NCBI RefSeq assembly: GCF_009389715.1
Contig: NC_052401.1
Coordinates: forward strand, 3,073,530-3,137,529
DNA length: 64,000 bases
Reading direction: 5' to 3'
Origin: Phoenix dactylifera
Lineage: Eukaryota; Streptophyta; Magnoliopsida; Arecales; Arecaceae
A program made the position numbers and the translations under genes. The notes under the pieces were generated by a model that worked only from the letters and a program-made list of their open reading frames with translations, had not been told where the DNA came from and searched no databases. Positions 1 through 11,570 of the stretch are shown one piece after another. Within the stretch, counting starts at the first letter, position 1. Each line of letters starts with the position of its first letter.

Positions 1-3000
1 CAGGAACATTATCCTGATCATAATCTTCGGTCAAGTCACCGTAACTAAAATTATTCTGACCATCCTTCCCTCTCTTCTTCAACTCCTTTAGTCTTCTAAG
101 CTCCTCCTTCCACTGTTTCTTTTGAAGAAGTTTGACTCGGTAATCATATTCATCAAAATAGGCCCTCTTTTGCTCCTTAGTGAGCTTCGCAATCTGAGAT
201 TTCCTCAGAGGTTTAAAGGGTGGAAGCTGATCATATTCATCTTCTGCTTCATCTTGATCACCATCTGAGAAGTCTTCCAAGTCAATATCAGAATCTCCAT
301 TATCAGCACCCTGATCAGTGGATAGCTTTGGGTGTGCTCTAGACTGCAAGAGTGAAGATAACAAGTAGGGAAGTGGTGGTGAACGAAACCGGAATCCAAA
401 TAACTTTCCAGGAGAAGGATCTTGAAGCTTCAAAAGAGAATTAGCTTCAGATAATATCTTCGAAGAGTAACACAGCAGGAGCATCTGAGGTCTCCAACTT
501 ACGCCATTGGGAAGCACCCTTTGCCCCTCCCTATTTCTTCTGCAAGATGGGTGATTCTCTACAAGAGCCACTGGATTCATCAGACGCATATCCCCTGCTG
601 CTTGCCGGATGGACTGCTGAACAACATGCGATCTCTGAGATATGAACACATCATAGCTCAAGGGAGAACCGTTGGGCCCATCTGGAGGAGCAGAAGCTGC
701 ATGTGTGAGAGCTACAATTGCATTAAACCATATGGACGAGCCCAAAGTGCTGGTAATGGTTCTCAACAGGGGCAAATCATTAAGATCGCGTGTTTGGGTA
801 TCAAGGCGATCTACATATAAAACAATATCGGGCGGACATTTGTTTGTGTACTTCTTAATGGATGAAAGGATCCTCCTGTTTGATGATTGGTCCATGACAC
901 AAGCTCTGAGACCTGGAGTGTCTATAACACGAATTTTAACCCCATCAACAATTCCAACAATCTCCTTCACAAAAGATGTTGCTGGTTCAAATGCATTGGT
1001 TTGGGTTTTCTCTTCACCAAATATAGAATTTATGGTTGCACTCTTGCCCACTCCAGTCTTGCCAAGGACCAGAATGTTACAAGAGAAGTCCAGATCCTCT
1101 TTTCCCTCGGCTTCAAGCTGCAAGGCCCTCTTTCTTGCATTCTCATGGCTAAAGGCTTGATTTCTTTTCCTTCCATGTCTGATACCCTCAGCAAGGTCTA
1201 GACGATAAAGCACTTGGGCAGCCACTGTGTCCTCAGGTGAGTGTCCCAACCTATGCACGAGGCGGAGGAACTTCACCTTTATCAGCTCAACCTTCTCATG
1301 CAATTTCTTTTCTTCTTCAGTCATGTCATTCTCAGGCTCGGGTGCTACTGTCAGTTCAGAATTATTGAAAAGATTTGGTTGGGAATAGTGGGGAGGAGCA
1401 GGTCTGAGTGATGCAACTGAGGACCCCAAACCTGCTGGTCTGTCAACTGAGAAGATTCTACCAGCATCTTGAGAAGTAATGGTGATGCTTCCATCTGGTG
1501 AAGAACTAGTAGCTGCTTTGAGAAGTGCAGCTAAAGCAGCAGAGTCAAAAATTTCCTTCCCATCATCCTCCTCATCAGAATCTGAGGCAACCTGCCCATC
1601 TACGTTACCTTGGTAATTCCTTGAACCGTCAAAACCAGAGTAGCTACTACTGCTTGAAGAACCATCCTTCAATCCTTTTATAATTTGTTTGGCAGTTTCA
1701 GAGCTTTCCAGGATTGCAACCCTTGCAGGTCCACCAGAAACCATGCCTTCCTCTTCTTCCTCAGCTTCATTCTGTTCCACATCTTCACTGTCATCTGTCA
1801 CTTGAAAGCCATCAGTGTTAGGTTTCGCTTCTTCGTCCAAAACAGAACTTGGCAATAGACTTTCGCCAGTTATTTCATTGCCATTCCCATCTTCCATCAC
1901 ACCTAAAGTTTTCGGGATTTCTCCATCTGAACCCCTGCTGGTAGAACCCTCAGCAAGGATAGGCAATGATTTCACCTCCTGAGCTGATACCAAATCACCA
2001 CTATCTGCAGCCAACTCTGGCCCAAGCTCATCGGGTTTTGACTCTGGATCATTTGCAGCTTGTTTTGATTCAGCAATCACCTTCTCCTCCCCAGTCTGTT
2101 CATTCAGATAAGAACTTCCATCAAAAAACCCACCATCATGCTCAGCTTTATGCGCAGCATCAGAGTCCTCAGCTACCTTAGGATCCACAAGTTCCGATCT
2201 TTTATCCAAAGCCTCACCTTTCTCAACCTCACCAAAAGCAGCAATAGCAATGCTACCATGCGCATCAGAGCCCTCAGCTACCTTAGGATCAACAATTTCA
2301 GAGTTTTTATTCAGAGCCACACCTTTTTCAACCTCTGGCCCAACCTTGTTGGGTTTCGACTCTGGATCATTTGCAGCTTGTCTTGATTCAACAATCGCCT
2401 TCTCCTCCAAAGTTTGCTGATTCAGATAAGAACTTTTATCAACAAACCCACTACCATGCTCAGCAGCATCAGAGTCCTCAGCTACCGTAGGATCCACAGG
2501 TCCAGAGCTTTTAGTCAAAGCCTCACCTTTTTCAATCTCGCTAACATTAGCAGTAGCATCGCTACCATGCCCATCAACAAGCATCTCCACCGAACATTGA
2601 GCTATCTCAAAATTCACAGCAAAAGAGCCCCCATTGAAATTTTCAGTCTTCCCCTCCCCATCAACACTAACACTGGATTCAGATGACACATTTTCCAGGA
2701 ATTTGGCGGGAGCTACACTTACCAATTGAAGGTTCTGATCAGAATCAACACTACCAGGAATGCCAGGTTTGGCATCCTTGACAGCATCCAGTTCGGCTGC
2801 TTCATGCTTCAATTCCTCTGCCCCTACAAGGTTTTCAGTCATACCGTCAGCAGCGATCGCTCCATCTTTCTCTACCACAGCAGCATCAGGTTCAGCCTCC
2901 CCAGGCTTCAAGTCCACTACTTCCCCGATAGCTGGGATTGAGACTTGTCCCAACCCAGCAATCAAGTGTTCATCTTTTCCATCACGAACTCCATTCTCCT

Positions 3001-3559
3001 CGACTCCATCCACAGTGGATTCAGCTGCCACGTCTTCATCCTTCACAGGATTCTGCTCCACACCAAAAAACCCACCACCAGAACTCCCCTCTGGATTAGG
3101 GTTTTCAAAAGAAACCTCCTTCACTCTCTCAGACTGAATCCCACCTTCCTCGACCCCCGAAACCTCAGTCTTCAACAACCGCACACCCCCGTCTCCATCC
3201 AAGGTCTCGCCTTGATCCACCAATCTAGGGTTTTGATCCGAAGCAAGAACCCTGGCGGCGCCGGCGGACTTATCCCCGCCTACCTCACCGCCGAACCCCT
3301 CCTCCAACGCCTCGCCCTCGTTGCTCGGCAAGGGCGCTCCTTTTTCCGCCCCCAGGGACGAATCCAAGCGCACATCGTCGGGTTCGGAGGCGGTCTCAAA
3401 GCCGTCATCCCCCATGGCATCGTCGGCGTTGTTCTCCTCAGAGGAGAGGGGGCCGCCGGCGCCGATGGGGAAGGTATCCAAGGGAAAGGTTTGCGCCGAA
3501 GGGGGCGGCGATGGAGTCCCCTGCGGGGTGGAAAGAGAAGGAGATGCCGTAGAGTCCAT
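1..3559 (-). CDS. TOC159: TOC159, outer-envelope preprotein receptor GTPase of chloroplast import (C-terminus outside the window)
   Basis: This encodes the main GTP-dependent receptor for photosynthetic preproteins in the TOC complex of the chloroplast outer envelope. One uninterrupted frame starts at an ATG at 3557-3559 and runs to the window edge, giving 1186 residues. Residues 1 to about 760 form the acidic A domain, rich in E, D and S. The G domain follows, with P-loop GKTGVGKS at 833-840 and DTPG at 880-883, then the family stretches THAASAPPDGPNGSPLSYD and RLMNPVALVENHP. The M domain begins with an acidic linker and the EYDQLPPFKPLRK motif and is cut by the edge. The intronless design fits the family. 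The long A domain and the EYDQLPPFKPLRK region match TOC159 better than TOC132/120, though I cannot exclude the latter. The ATG is the first one in frame and is followed by a plausible acidic N-terminus. The A domain contains an in-frame internal duplication, listed separately. Confidence 0.95.
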   Translation of the reverse strand, partial: MDSTASPSLSTPQGTPSPPPSAQTFPLDTFPIGAGGPLSSEENNADDAMGDDGFETASEPDDVRLDSSLGAEKGAPLPSNEGEALEEGFGGEVGGDKSAGAARVLASDQNPRLVDQGETLDGDGGVRLLKTEVSGVEEGGIQSERVKEVSFENPNPEGSSGGGFFGVEQNPVKDEDVAAESTVDGVEENGVRDGKDEHLIAGLGQVSIPAIGEVVDLKPGEAEPDAAVVEKDGAIAADGMTENLVGAEELKHEAAELDAVKDAKPGIPGSVDSDQNLQLVSVAPAKFLENVSSESSVSVDGEGKTENFNGGSFAVNFEIAQCSVEMLVDGHGSDATANVSEIEKGEALTKSSGPVDPTVAEDSDAAEHGSGFVDKSSYLNQQTLEEKAIVESRQAANDPESKPNKVGPEVEKGVALNKNSEIVDPKVAEGSDAHGSIAIAAFGEVEKGEALDKRSELVDPKVAEDSDAAHKAEHDGGFFDGSSYLNEQTGEEKVIAESKQAANDPESKPDELGPELAADSGDLVSAQEVKSLPILAEGSTSRGSDGEIPKTLGVMEDGNGNEITGESLLPSSVLDEEAKPNTDGFQVTDDSEDVEQNEAEEEEEGMVSGGPARVAILESSETAKQIIKGLKDGSSSSSSYSGFDGSRNYQGNVDGQVASDSDEEDDGKEIFDSAALAALLKAATSSSPDGSITITSQDAGRIFSVDRPAGLGSSVASLRPAPPHYSQPNLFNNSELTVAPEPENDMTEEEKKLHEKVELIKVKFLRLVHRLGHSPEDTVAAQVLYRLDLAEGIRHGRKRNQAFSHENARKRALQLEAEGKEDLDFSCNILVLGKTGVGKSATINSIFGEEKTQTNAFEPATSFVKEIVGIVDGVKIRVIDTPGLRACVMDQSSNRRILSSIKKYTNKCPPDIVLYVDRLDTQTRDLNDLPLLRTITSTLGSSIWFNAIVALTHAASAPPDGPNGSPLSYDVFISQRSHVVQQSIRQAAGDMRLMNPVALVENHPSCRRNREGQRVLPNGVSWRPQMLLLCYSSKILSEANSLLKLQDPSPGKLFGFRFRSPPLPYLLSSLLQSRAHPKLSTDQGADNGDSDIDLEDFSDGDQDEAEDEYDQLPPFKPLRKSQIAKLTKEQKRAYFDEYDYRVKLLQKKQWKEELRRLKELKKRGKDGQNNFSYGDLTEDYDQDNVP
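2016..2545 (-). repeat. In-frame internal repeat of the TOC159 A domain
   Basis: Two direct copies start at 2016 and 2334, 318 bp (106 codons) apart and differing by substitutions and a 9-bp indel. Both encode the pattern QAANDPESKP, SSYLN, VDP-VAE-SDA and KGEAL. A shorter third piece, with VDPKVAE and EKG, lies between the full copies. All copies stay in frame, so the duplication lengthens the acidic, probably disordered, A domain. Confidence 0.8.
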
Positions 3560-5324
3560 GGCGTAAAGCTTCTATGGATTCTTTCCTGGTATTAAAAGGG
3601 AAGAAGGGAATGAACTGTTCCTCCGGTAATGGAATTGCGAGAGGAATAAACTGTTGGGAATGGAAGAAGAGACTACTCAAGCATCAGAGTAGGATAATAC
3701 GAAGGGGGAAGAAGGGGTTGGGAGATCAGGGAAGGGTGAGAGCACCACAAGACAACGGGGGTACAGGAAATGGAGATAAGGCATGGAGCTGGGTTTTATT
3801 CATTGAACACTGGGATTTATTTTCGGATATTATTAATTTATTACCACAGGAGACTCCTGCACGTGCTATGCACGTGGCATAAGATAGATTGGTTTAAAAC
3901 AAAAAAGGGTTTTTTTTTTTTTTTTTTTTTGATGAATACCCTCTTAAAATTTATATTTATTTCTATACTCTCATAAATCACTGCTTTTACACAAATATCC
4001 TTAATATAATAGTTCTCTAACACCGTGAATAAAAATCATTTTAATTTAATTGTGGGTACATATGCAAAAATAAAAATTAAAAAAAAGGATAAAATAATAA
4101 AATAAGTATTTTACGAAGATATATATGCAAATATCAATTTTGAAAAGATGTTCTTACAATTTTTGATATTTAGGAGGATATTCATATAAAAAATCCTAGA
4201 AAAATTTCAACGATTCACACAATATAGTTTAGTTTTTCAAGATAATGTTATCCATTAAAATATTCAGCTAAATAGGTTTATCTCAAATTTATTCTTACTC
4301 TCAAATTATATGAAAGCAGTCTAATTTTTCAATTTTTAACTCTAAGAACAACCCTAACTGGATTACTCCTTCAAAAATTAAAAATACCTCTACTACCATT
4401 TTGATTAAATTTCTCTTTTTTTATATATAGAAAAGGGGCTTCAGCATTGATTGACTTGAAAGAAAATCAGGTTAAGTAAAAAAGATAGAATTTAATTCTT
4501 TCAGAAAAAATATCTTAATATATCTAAATCCTTAAAATACTTTCAGAAGAAAAGGAGAAGGAATACTTTTAAATTTAGAAACAAAGGTATGGTACAATGT
4601 ATTAGAAGAAAAATTCAATTATATTTTTTATATGTTTATTTTTCAATTCCAAGAATCATTTGAATTCGAATTCTACCAATGTCAAACAAGCTACAACCAT
4701 ACCATCATTGATCAACAGTTCGAATTCTACCAATGTCAAACTTGTTCTCTGCCTGGGGTTCAACAAGGTCGATCACTTCACTCCCTGTGACCAGCTGAGT
4801 TTTGCTTACACTTATCTGAAGTTGAGAAGGATGAATCCTGGGAAACCTTTTCACCTTAATATGTTCAAGGTTCATGGCAACCACTACACTGACTCAGAGA
4901 ATATCAATTTTGTTCATTTTCAGTAAGCTTGTCATCTAATTTTTCTAATTCTAAGGATTTTCTGTCCTCTTTGAGGCCTTTTCTGCAGTGGGCCGGCTTA
5001 AAGCGAACTTATAGGAAAGCTTTTTTTCTTTCCATTTTATTTTTGAGGCATTTCCTACAATGAGCCTTCTTTAGACCGGGGTTTTTAGGCGACTGCCTAA
5101 GTTGCCCAAGGGTTGGGCCGGCCTTGGTGCTGCTCAAGAGCTTGATGGTGAAGTAAGGAGGAGGGAAAGAAAAGAAGTCAAGCAAGAGGCCAGAGGCCAG
5201 AGGCAGGAGGCAACCTGCTATTTTCTGTCTTTCTTGGGTGGTAACAGTATCCAGAATAAGTGGCTCTTAAACTTTAACCACCATGCTAAAGCAATCTCCA
5301 ACCTATTTGAGTATATAGAGTAGT
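3560..5324. other. Intergenic DNA upstream of TOC159
   Basis: This should hold the TOC159 leader and promoter (minus strand), but no clear TATA box is visible. A 21-base T run lies at about 3910-3930, followed by AT-rich DNA to 4650. An open stretch at 4660-4926 encodes 88 residues that I do not recognise; it has no supporting context and may be chance or a gene fragment. Confidence 0.5.
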
Positions 5325-5422
5325 ACCTTCTAATTATTGACTGACCACACTTGGCAGGTGAGAAGGAAAACTAACCTTCTAATTATTGACTGACCACACT
5401 TGGCAGGTGAGAAGGAAAACTA
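5325..5422. repeat. Perfect 49-bp tandem duplication
   Basis: The 49-base unit at 5325-5373, beginning ACCTTCTAATTATTGACTG, is repeated without any difference at 5374-5422. No flanking repeat explains it. Confidence 0.95.
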
Positions 5423-6034
5423 ATGAGGTGATCAAGTAAACAGAGTTTGAAGTGATCTCAAATACGATATATGGCGGATTGATTCCTTTTGGGAATTTTA
5501 TATCCACTCCCTCCTTTGTCATGTACCTTACTTTGGGTCAAGGAACCTTCTATTATCTGTGATTCAAAGTGTAGCCACAATCATAGCAATCAAGTCTTTG
5601 TCAAGATAAAGATTTGTGGAAATCTAGCGCCTAAGCACCAGAATGCAGATTAAACAGCACATGCTTTTACTCAAACCCGGATGACTTTGTAGAATTTGTA
5701 GTCATAATTTCCAAAGGCATCAAAGCAAGATTGCACGGCATGTATTTTGTTTAGAGCCTAGGCTTCATCGAAGACTTCTCTTTGTTTGCAAGGATAGGCT
5801 GAGTTCTTTATGCTTACCAGTCTGACCAGCTCTTTTTGAGATCAAAAAGCGAACAAATTAAAGAAACAAACAAAAGAAAACAAGTACTTTCATATAGTAT
5901 GACAGCTCCACCTCCTTAAGAGAAGCAGAGCTAATGCGAAACTGATTACTAATAGATAAATTGGACCATTTGTTATTTTTTTTATAAAAACTTGGATCAT
6001 GTGTTTCTTCCATCGAGAAGGAACAAATGGAAAC

Positions 6035-8010
6035 TGTAATGCCCCCTACCCAAGATCGCAGGCCAGGGATTGCATAAACTCCCACATACTCATAGTAGGA
6101 AACTCTCCCTACAAGCATGGAAGGCATCTCAATATGATATTATTAATATGCAGCCGAATAATTTAACTAATAATATATAAACTTTATTTTATTAACTAAC
6201 TCAACTTACAATGTCTCACAATTCTAACATTATTCTGAGGTAACACATAAAGTTAAATAAATTTTAATCTAAAATAATCCGTGCTACAGTTCTGCTAGTC
6301 GTTCTCTTAAATTGAAAAACCTCGATCTGGCTAGTTCTCTAAATTTGAAAAAAAATAAGAAATCATATAATGAGTTAGACAACCCAGTAAGCAATGATCA
6401 CTTTAGCTAAACCAATCAGACAATCAAATAGATAATAATTTGCAGAAAATAAGCATATATGTTGTACTAATATATGAATCAATTTTTTTAAAAAAATATT
6501 AAATTCTTTTCATGAATTTAATTTTTTTCAAATATTCAATTTATCTTATCGATCCTGACCACACCTTTCTAGTGGCAGGGTCATAATACCGACTAATCTT
6601 TTTGCAAGGAGCTGCGCATTATCTTGCAACAAAATCTTTCATGACCGTGTATCTGCTTGCAATAGTATGTCGCTCATTACCTTGGACACAACCTTTAGGA
6701 TAAATCATGTGCCAACGTATTAGCTTCTATTGGCGGGGTCCTCAACATAGCCAAGTCTAAATTCACATAGATCTAGGTTTCATATTTCAGCTCTAAAATC
6801 ATGTAGTGCCAAAATCAATCAATTATATCCATAATAAGATCATATATCGTCATAATATTCCAAAATAACATATTTTGTAATAATATACTATTCATCAAAT
6901 TCATACATAATAAATGATACCACTCAAAAAGCATAAATATAATAATTTAATAATTGCTGATAAATTTAAGTTATAGATGGTTCAATTAAGGCACCTCGGT
7001 TGGTCTAATCAAGGCAAAACTCATCTAATCATATTCAAATTAGGTTACAGATGGTTCAATAGAGATTGGGGATAACCAAATCTAATAGTGTCTGAGAAAG
7101 GCCAAGATTGGGGCTGGCATGTCGCCCGTCAAACATGGATCAGAACTCTTCACCATGGTTGATCCAGAATCACGAAGAGAAGTATCTTACTAGATCTATC
7201 ATCTCTAAAGAGAGTAGAGAGAAAAAAATAAAGAGAGAGAAAATCGAAACAGAAAGGAGAGAGAAAGAAGACGAGAGAAATTATCTTCTTCCCCAAAATA
7301 GGGGAGAGTCTGTCTCTCCCTTTCCACTTCAATCAGAGAGGTGGGCAACCCATGGTGGCTTAGCCTCCGGCGATGGTAGCTACGGTGGCTCTCAACTGCA
7401 GTCATCGCCGATAGCGGTGGTCGGCCGGTGTAAAGAAGAAGAAGAAAAGAAGGTCAATCCACACGAATCTCAGCCAAGATCACGGCCGATCACCTAGGCC
7501 AATAGCTACACAATCTCAGGGGTCCCAACAGGCGCCAAAACCTGGCCAAACTCGGTGGCCGGTGGCAGCAAAATCCAAAAGAAAAAGGGGCTGAAACAGG
7601 GCACCCTGTTTTGGATTAAAGTTCTGGGGACTCATCGGCCCAAATCCACAGCAAATCATGCTAAAATATCAAGAGAGGAAGAGAAGAAGAATACCTACCT
7701 CAATCCAGAAAGGTAGTTCGACGGCTCCTTTCGAAAATAAATCGAGAAAGAAGATAGGAGGAGGAGCTTGGAATCAATGGCTCGGTCTCGAGCGAACTTA
7801 AAGAAGAAAAAAAGGGGCCTTTAAATAAGCAATTCTGGCCTTATCTGACCGGTCTTCGGATTGCGATGGGATTTCGATCACCATCGCGATCAGAGAGGAA
7901 GAAGACTCCCAGCCGGAGTCTTCCTCCCGATCGGCCCTCTTGTGCATCGCATGTGAAGCCCAAGGCCAAAAAATAGCTGGCCAGTCAAGTGGACCGAGCC
8001 CAACCCCTGG
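6035..8010 (-). mobile_element. Solo-LTR-like fossil, minus orientation
   Basis: Read on the minus strand, the block has the order of the clear solo LTR at 35976-37785: a GC-rich start with a TTTAAA box near 7820, an AG-GTAGGTA donor-like site near 7700, a long AT-rich middle, and an end of the type GGGCATTACA at 6035-6044. The end segments of the two elements, around the GGAGT-TATGC motif, look related. The upstream edge near 8010 is vague and I found no target-site duplication, so this looks old and degraded. No coding domain was seen. The retrotransposon family is unassigned. Confidence 0.5.
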
Positions 8011-11000
8011 AGCAAAAACCAACAAGATCCTTCAACTCGTAGGCAAGAGAAAGAACACAACGTGGAAGGACTCAAGTTTGATGGCCATGCTTTATGGGAA
8101 TTGCTAACGGAGTCAACCATGCCTTTTTTCCTTCTTTTAGGCAAATCCACAAAGGGAGAAAAAAAATAATAAAAAAAAAAAGCAAAAGACAAAATACAAA
8201 CCGAATCCATTTGAAGTAGAAGCACCAAATCATGAGGCACCGCAGCGCTGTCCATGAGTAGACTACCATGCCTTCAGAACCATCTTGATAGTCCAACAAA
8301 ATCTTGACTTGCAATCACACGTTGAGACACATAGATGCGTGAGAAAGACGGCCATATGCATCTCATGTAGGCAAAGCGCCAAACAACTGCACCTACCATG
8401 CATCTCAATGCATAATCAATGGCTGGAGCTGCGTCCCACCACCAAATGGTCCTTATATCGAACACTGAATCAAAACTAGCTCATGGGCATTTTTTGCACA
8501 AGAATTATACCACAAACGATCAAAGAGCAACTGTCAACCACAGATGCTGACACAAAGAATTCACTTGTTCCCTTAGAAGTTTGGAATAACGTGTGCAAAA
8601 AGAGCTCATAATAGTGCTTCAGCGATATGGTATTTGCTGCGCGAAAATTTCTTTGTAGATAATGATCCCATGCAAAGTTGGATCAACCAATCACACTTCA
8701 ATGGGTCAAGAAGTCTTCTAAGAGAATAGAGTTAATTTGACCATTAGCTAATACAATTGCACCTGCTATATTCTGTAGCTAAAATTAGAGCTATGCAGCC
8801 TGCATGTCGGATGCCACTGATTTATGAGATTTGACGAAGCTTTACAATAGACATTTGTGGATTAACTAGGAAAGGGAACATATTAATAGAGGCTTAATAG
8901 AAGTAATAGGTTCCACGAAGGGCTCCCACCTAATATAAAGATAGATTTGAAGAACGAATATTTTCGACAACTAGCATAGCTCTGAATCAATAATGTTAGA
9001 CCGTGGTGTTTATTTTCTTGCTAATGCAACTAATGAGATAATTTTTTGAGACAGAACCACTTACAGCATCAGAACAAGAGGCCATCTGGTCAGAGCAAAC
9101 AGGAGGAGTACCAAGGTAAACTAAGATCATCAAATATGTGTGAGTAGATGATAGAAAATGCATTAACTATGACAAGTAGTGTTTCTAGCAGGCATGCCTA
9201 AATTAACGGTCAGACTGAAGACCTATCATTAAACGCTTCACATGAATGTGCTGATACACTGTTACAGGAAAATGTTTTGGTGTGTTTTTTGAGAAGTAAT
9301 GCCTTTGCATCTTAGTTTCATATCATAGTGCCTATCAGCCAACATGTACTCTTTGAATTAAATTTGAATAACACAGGAAATTTGTATCAGAATACCGTCA
9401 TAATGCTAGAAGAGATAAAGTGTGTAGTCCTGCAGACAACGGTTCAGATTGAAGAGAGAAAAATAATCGATAGCAGTCACTAAATTGAATTCAAAAACCT
9501 CATTAACGAATTCACCCTTGATAGGAAGAGCTCGCTAAGAATGAAGCATAACTGGCTGACAGATAAGTTAGCTTATAGCTAGCAAAACCGAGTCCGAACT
9601 CCAAGATTTAACCATAATGTATTAGTACCTGAATTGCTCATGCATACAATCTCACAGACATGTATATCCAGAATTTTAAATATTAGAAACAAGACATCTT
9701 CGTTGCAATATATATGCAAGTGATTTTTCGTTTTGTGCGATGGAGAAAGTTAAAAAAACAAAAGGAAAAATAAATGTCCACTAATGTTGGTTGACCTGCC
9801 AAACCTTTTATTTGAATTTGTCCCGGGGGGCCAAGGACACATGTATTAGATGGCCCAGTCAACATCATAGAGTATGAACAATGTTAAATAAAAGCGGTAA
9901 AGCTTAAAGCATCAAAATTTGAGACAAGATGGAAAAACAAAACTAAGGTTCGCAACTATTAGATTACCATCAGAAACTCAAGTCAGTTGTCAAGATAAAA
10001 CAAGAACATGGAAGGAACATCTGATATCCAAACCCTAAATCTGAATTACAAGATGAAATCTTCCTTGTACCGGTAGACTCGAGAAAATTTGGATAGAAAG
10101 TTCTCAGCATAATTCATGATGTTTGTCTACCCCTTCACTAGGGCATCCACATTCTCTTCCCTCCATGTGATAGTCATATTTCTTCTGGAGAAAAAAAAAA
10201 TTGGTCCAGTTTTAATATTTGAGTCCAGTATTCTGCATAAATTAAATGTCCTATGCAGGTATCAAATATCTGGCAAATCTATATCAACAGCAACCACATG
10301 ATTTGCATGCCAGCAAAAGCCACCAGCTTGTGGAAATTCAGCATGCCAGTGTATTTCAAAGAAATGGTTCTGTGAACTGATATTCAGAAAGATTTTTTGA
10401 GATTTTTATTTTCAAAGAAAAACATTATCATCACATATTTTCTAACCTGAAATTGGAAGTTGGTAAATAAAAAAATCAGGATAAAACGAGGACAAAACAA
10501 TCCAGTTATCGCCCCTTCAAATGACATAATTACTCCCCAGCTGTTTGTGCAATTTTACAGAATCAATAACTCAAGTAAAACCATGAAGGGGATTTGTGAT
10601 ATTGAATAAAAATAAGTCTAGTGGCAAAGATGGCTTTTGAAGGTGCATAGCTTCTTCAATTATTGAAAGTCTAGTGGCAAAGATTTCAGCATGCAGACTG
10701 TATTGAATCTCATTCTATAGTTTTTTTATCTCAAATTTCTACTTCAATAAAGCAGGTAAGAAATGGTTAAAGCAAAAGATATAAAATGCATATACAAATC
10801 TTTTTTAATGAATCCAAATAAATGACATGCTGGCAGAATTATATAGCTAATGGGAAACTGCAAGAAGAAATATCCAGGAATTATGCACCAAACAATCTGA
10901 TCACAGATCCCAAATACTCTTACAAAACAATCCAACCAAAAGTTTATGAAGACAATTTGGTGTTTATTTAAATTCTAATCTCAATGAACCCTAGCACGTT

Positions 11001-11570
11001 CAGGCAATAAAGACGAGAAGGCAGCTTACAGGTATATCCAGATTACATTTCCTTCTTGACAGGGCAAATAATTTTTAGAAATTCAAATCAGATCTCTCCT
11101 GGGTGCCAAAGTGACCCTCCTCTGTCATGTTTCTTGATCTTTGTCTCTTGTGGAGATCTGTACCCAGCCACAACCCCCTTCAGGAGTGGAGTCACCCCCC
11201 TAGAATAGTGTAATAAGAACAAAATTATCATGCCACTCTCAGTTATTAAAAACCATACGCCTCTTGATCTGGAATTGCAGGTTTCCAATAATTTTTGGAA
11301 GTTATGTGAAGAATTTAGCAACTGTCTGCACATATTACCAGTAAATTAAACTATTATAACATCTCAATGCAGTTCAACAGAGAGGATTATCACAAAATAA
11401 GAATGCCATTGAAAATTTGATAAATGATAAGTTGGAAAAAGAAGCATACTGAACTATAATATAGGTAGGAATGTGGCATACCCCCAGTAACTGAGGGAAA
11501 GTTCAAGTAAAAAATTATGGTACGCACATATAACCAATTAGTACAAAATATCATACGAAACGAACCTTGA
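8011..11570. other. Intergenic DNA downstream of PDIL1-1
   Basis: AT-rich DNA with no recognisable gene or clear repeat. The segment at about 11060-11335 has somewhat more even base composition and could belong to the 3' untranslated region of PDIL1-1, but no splice or polyadenylation signal settles this. Confidence 0.4.

Noticed and set aside
7108-7497. 129-codon frame rich in Glu, Lys and Arg
   Set aside because: It lies inside an LTR-like fossil on the opposite strand and is purine-rich filler.
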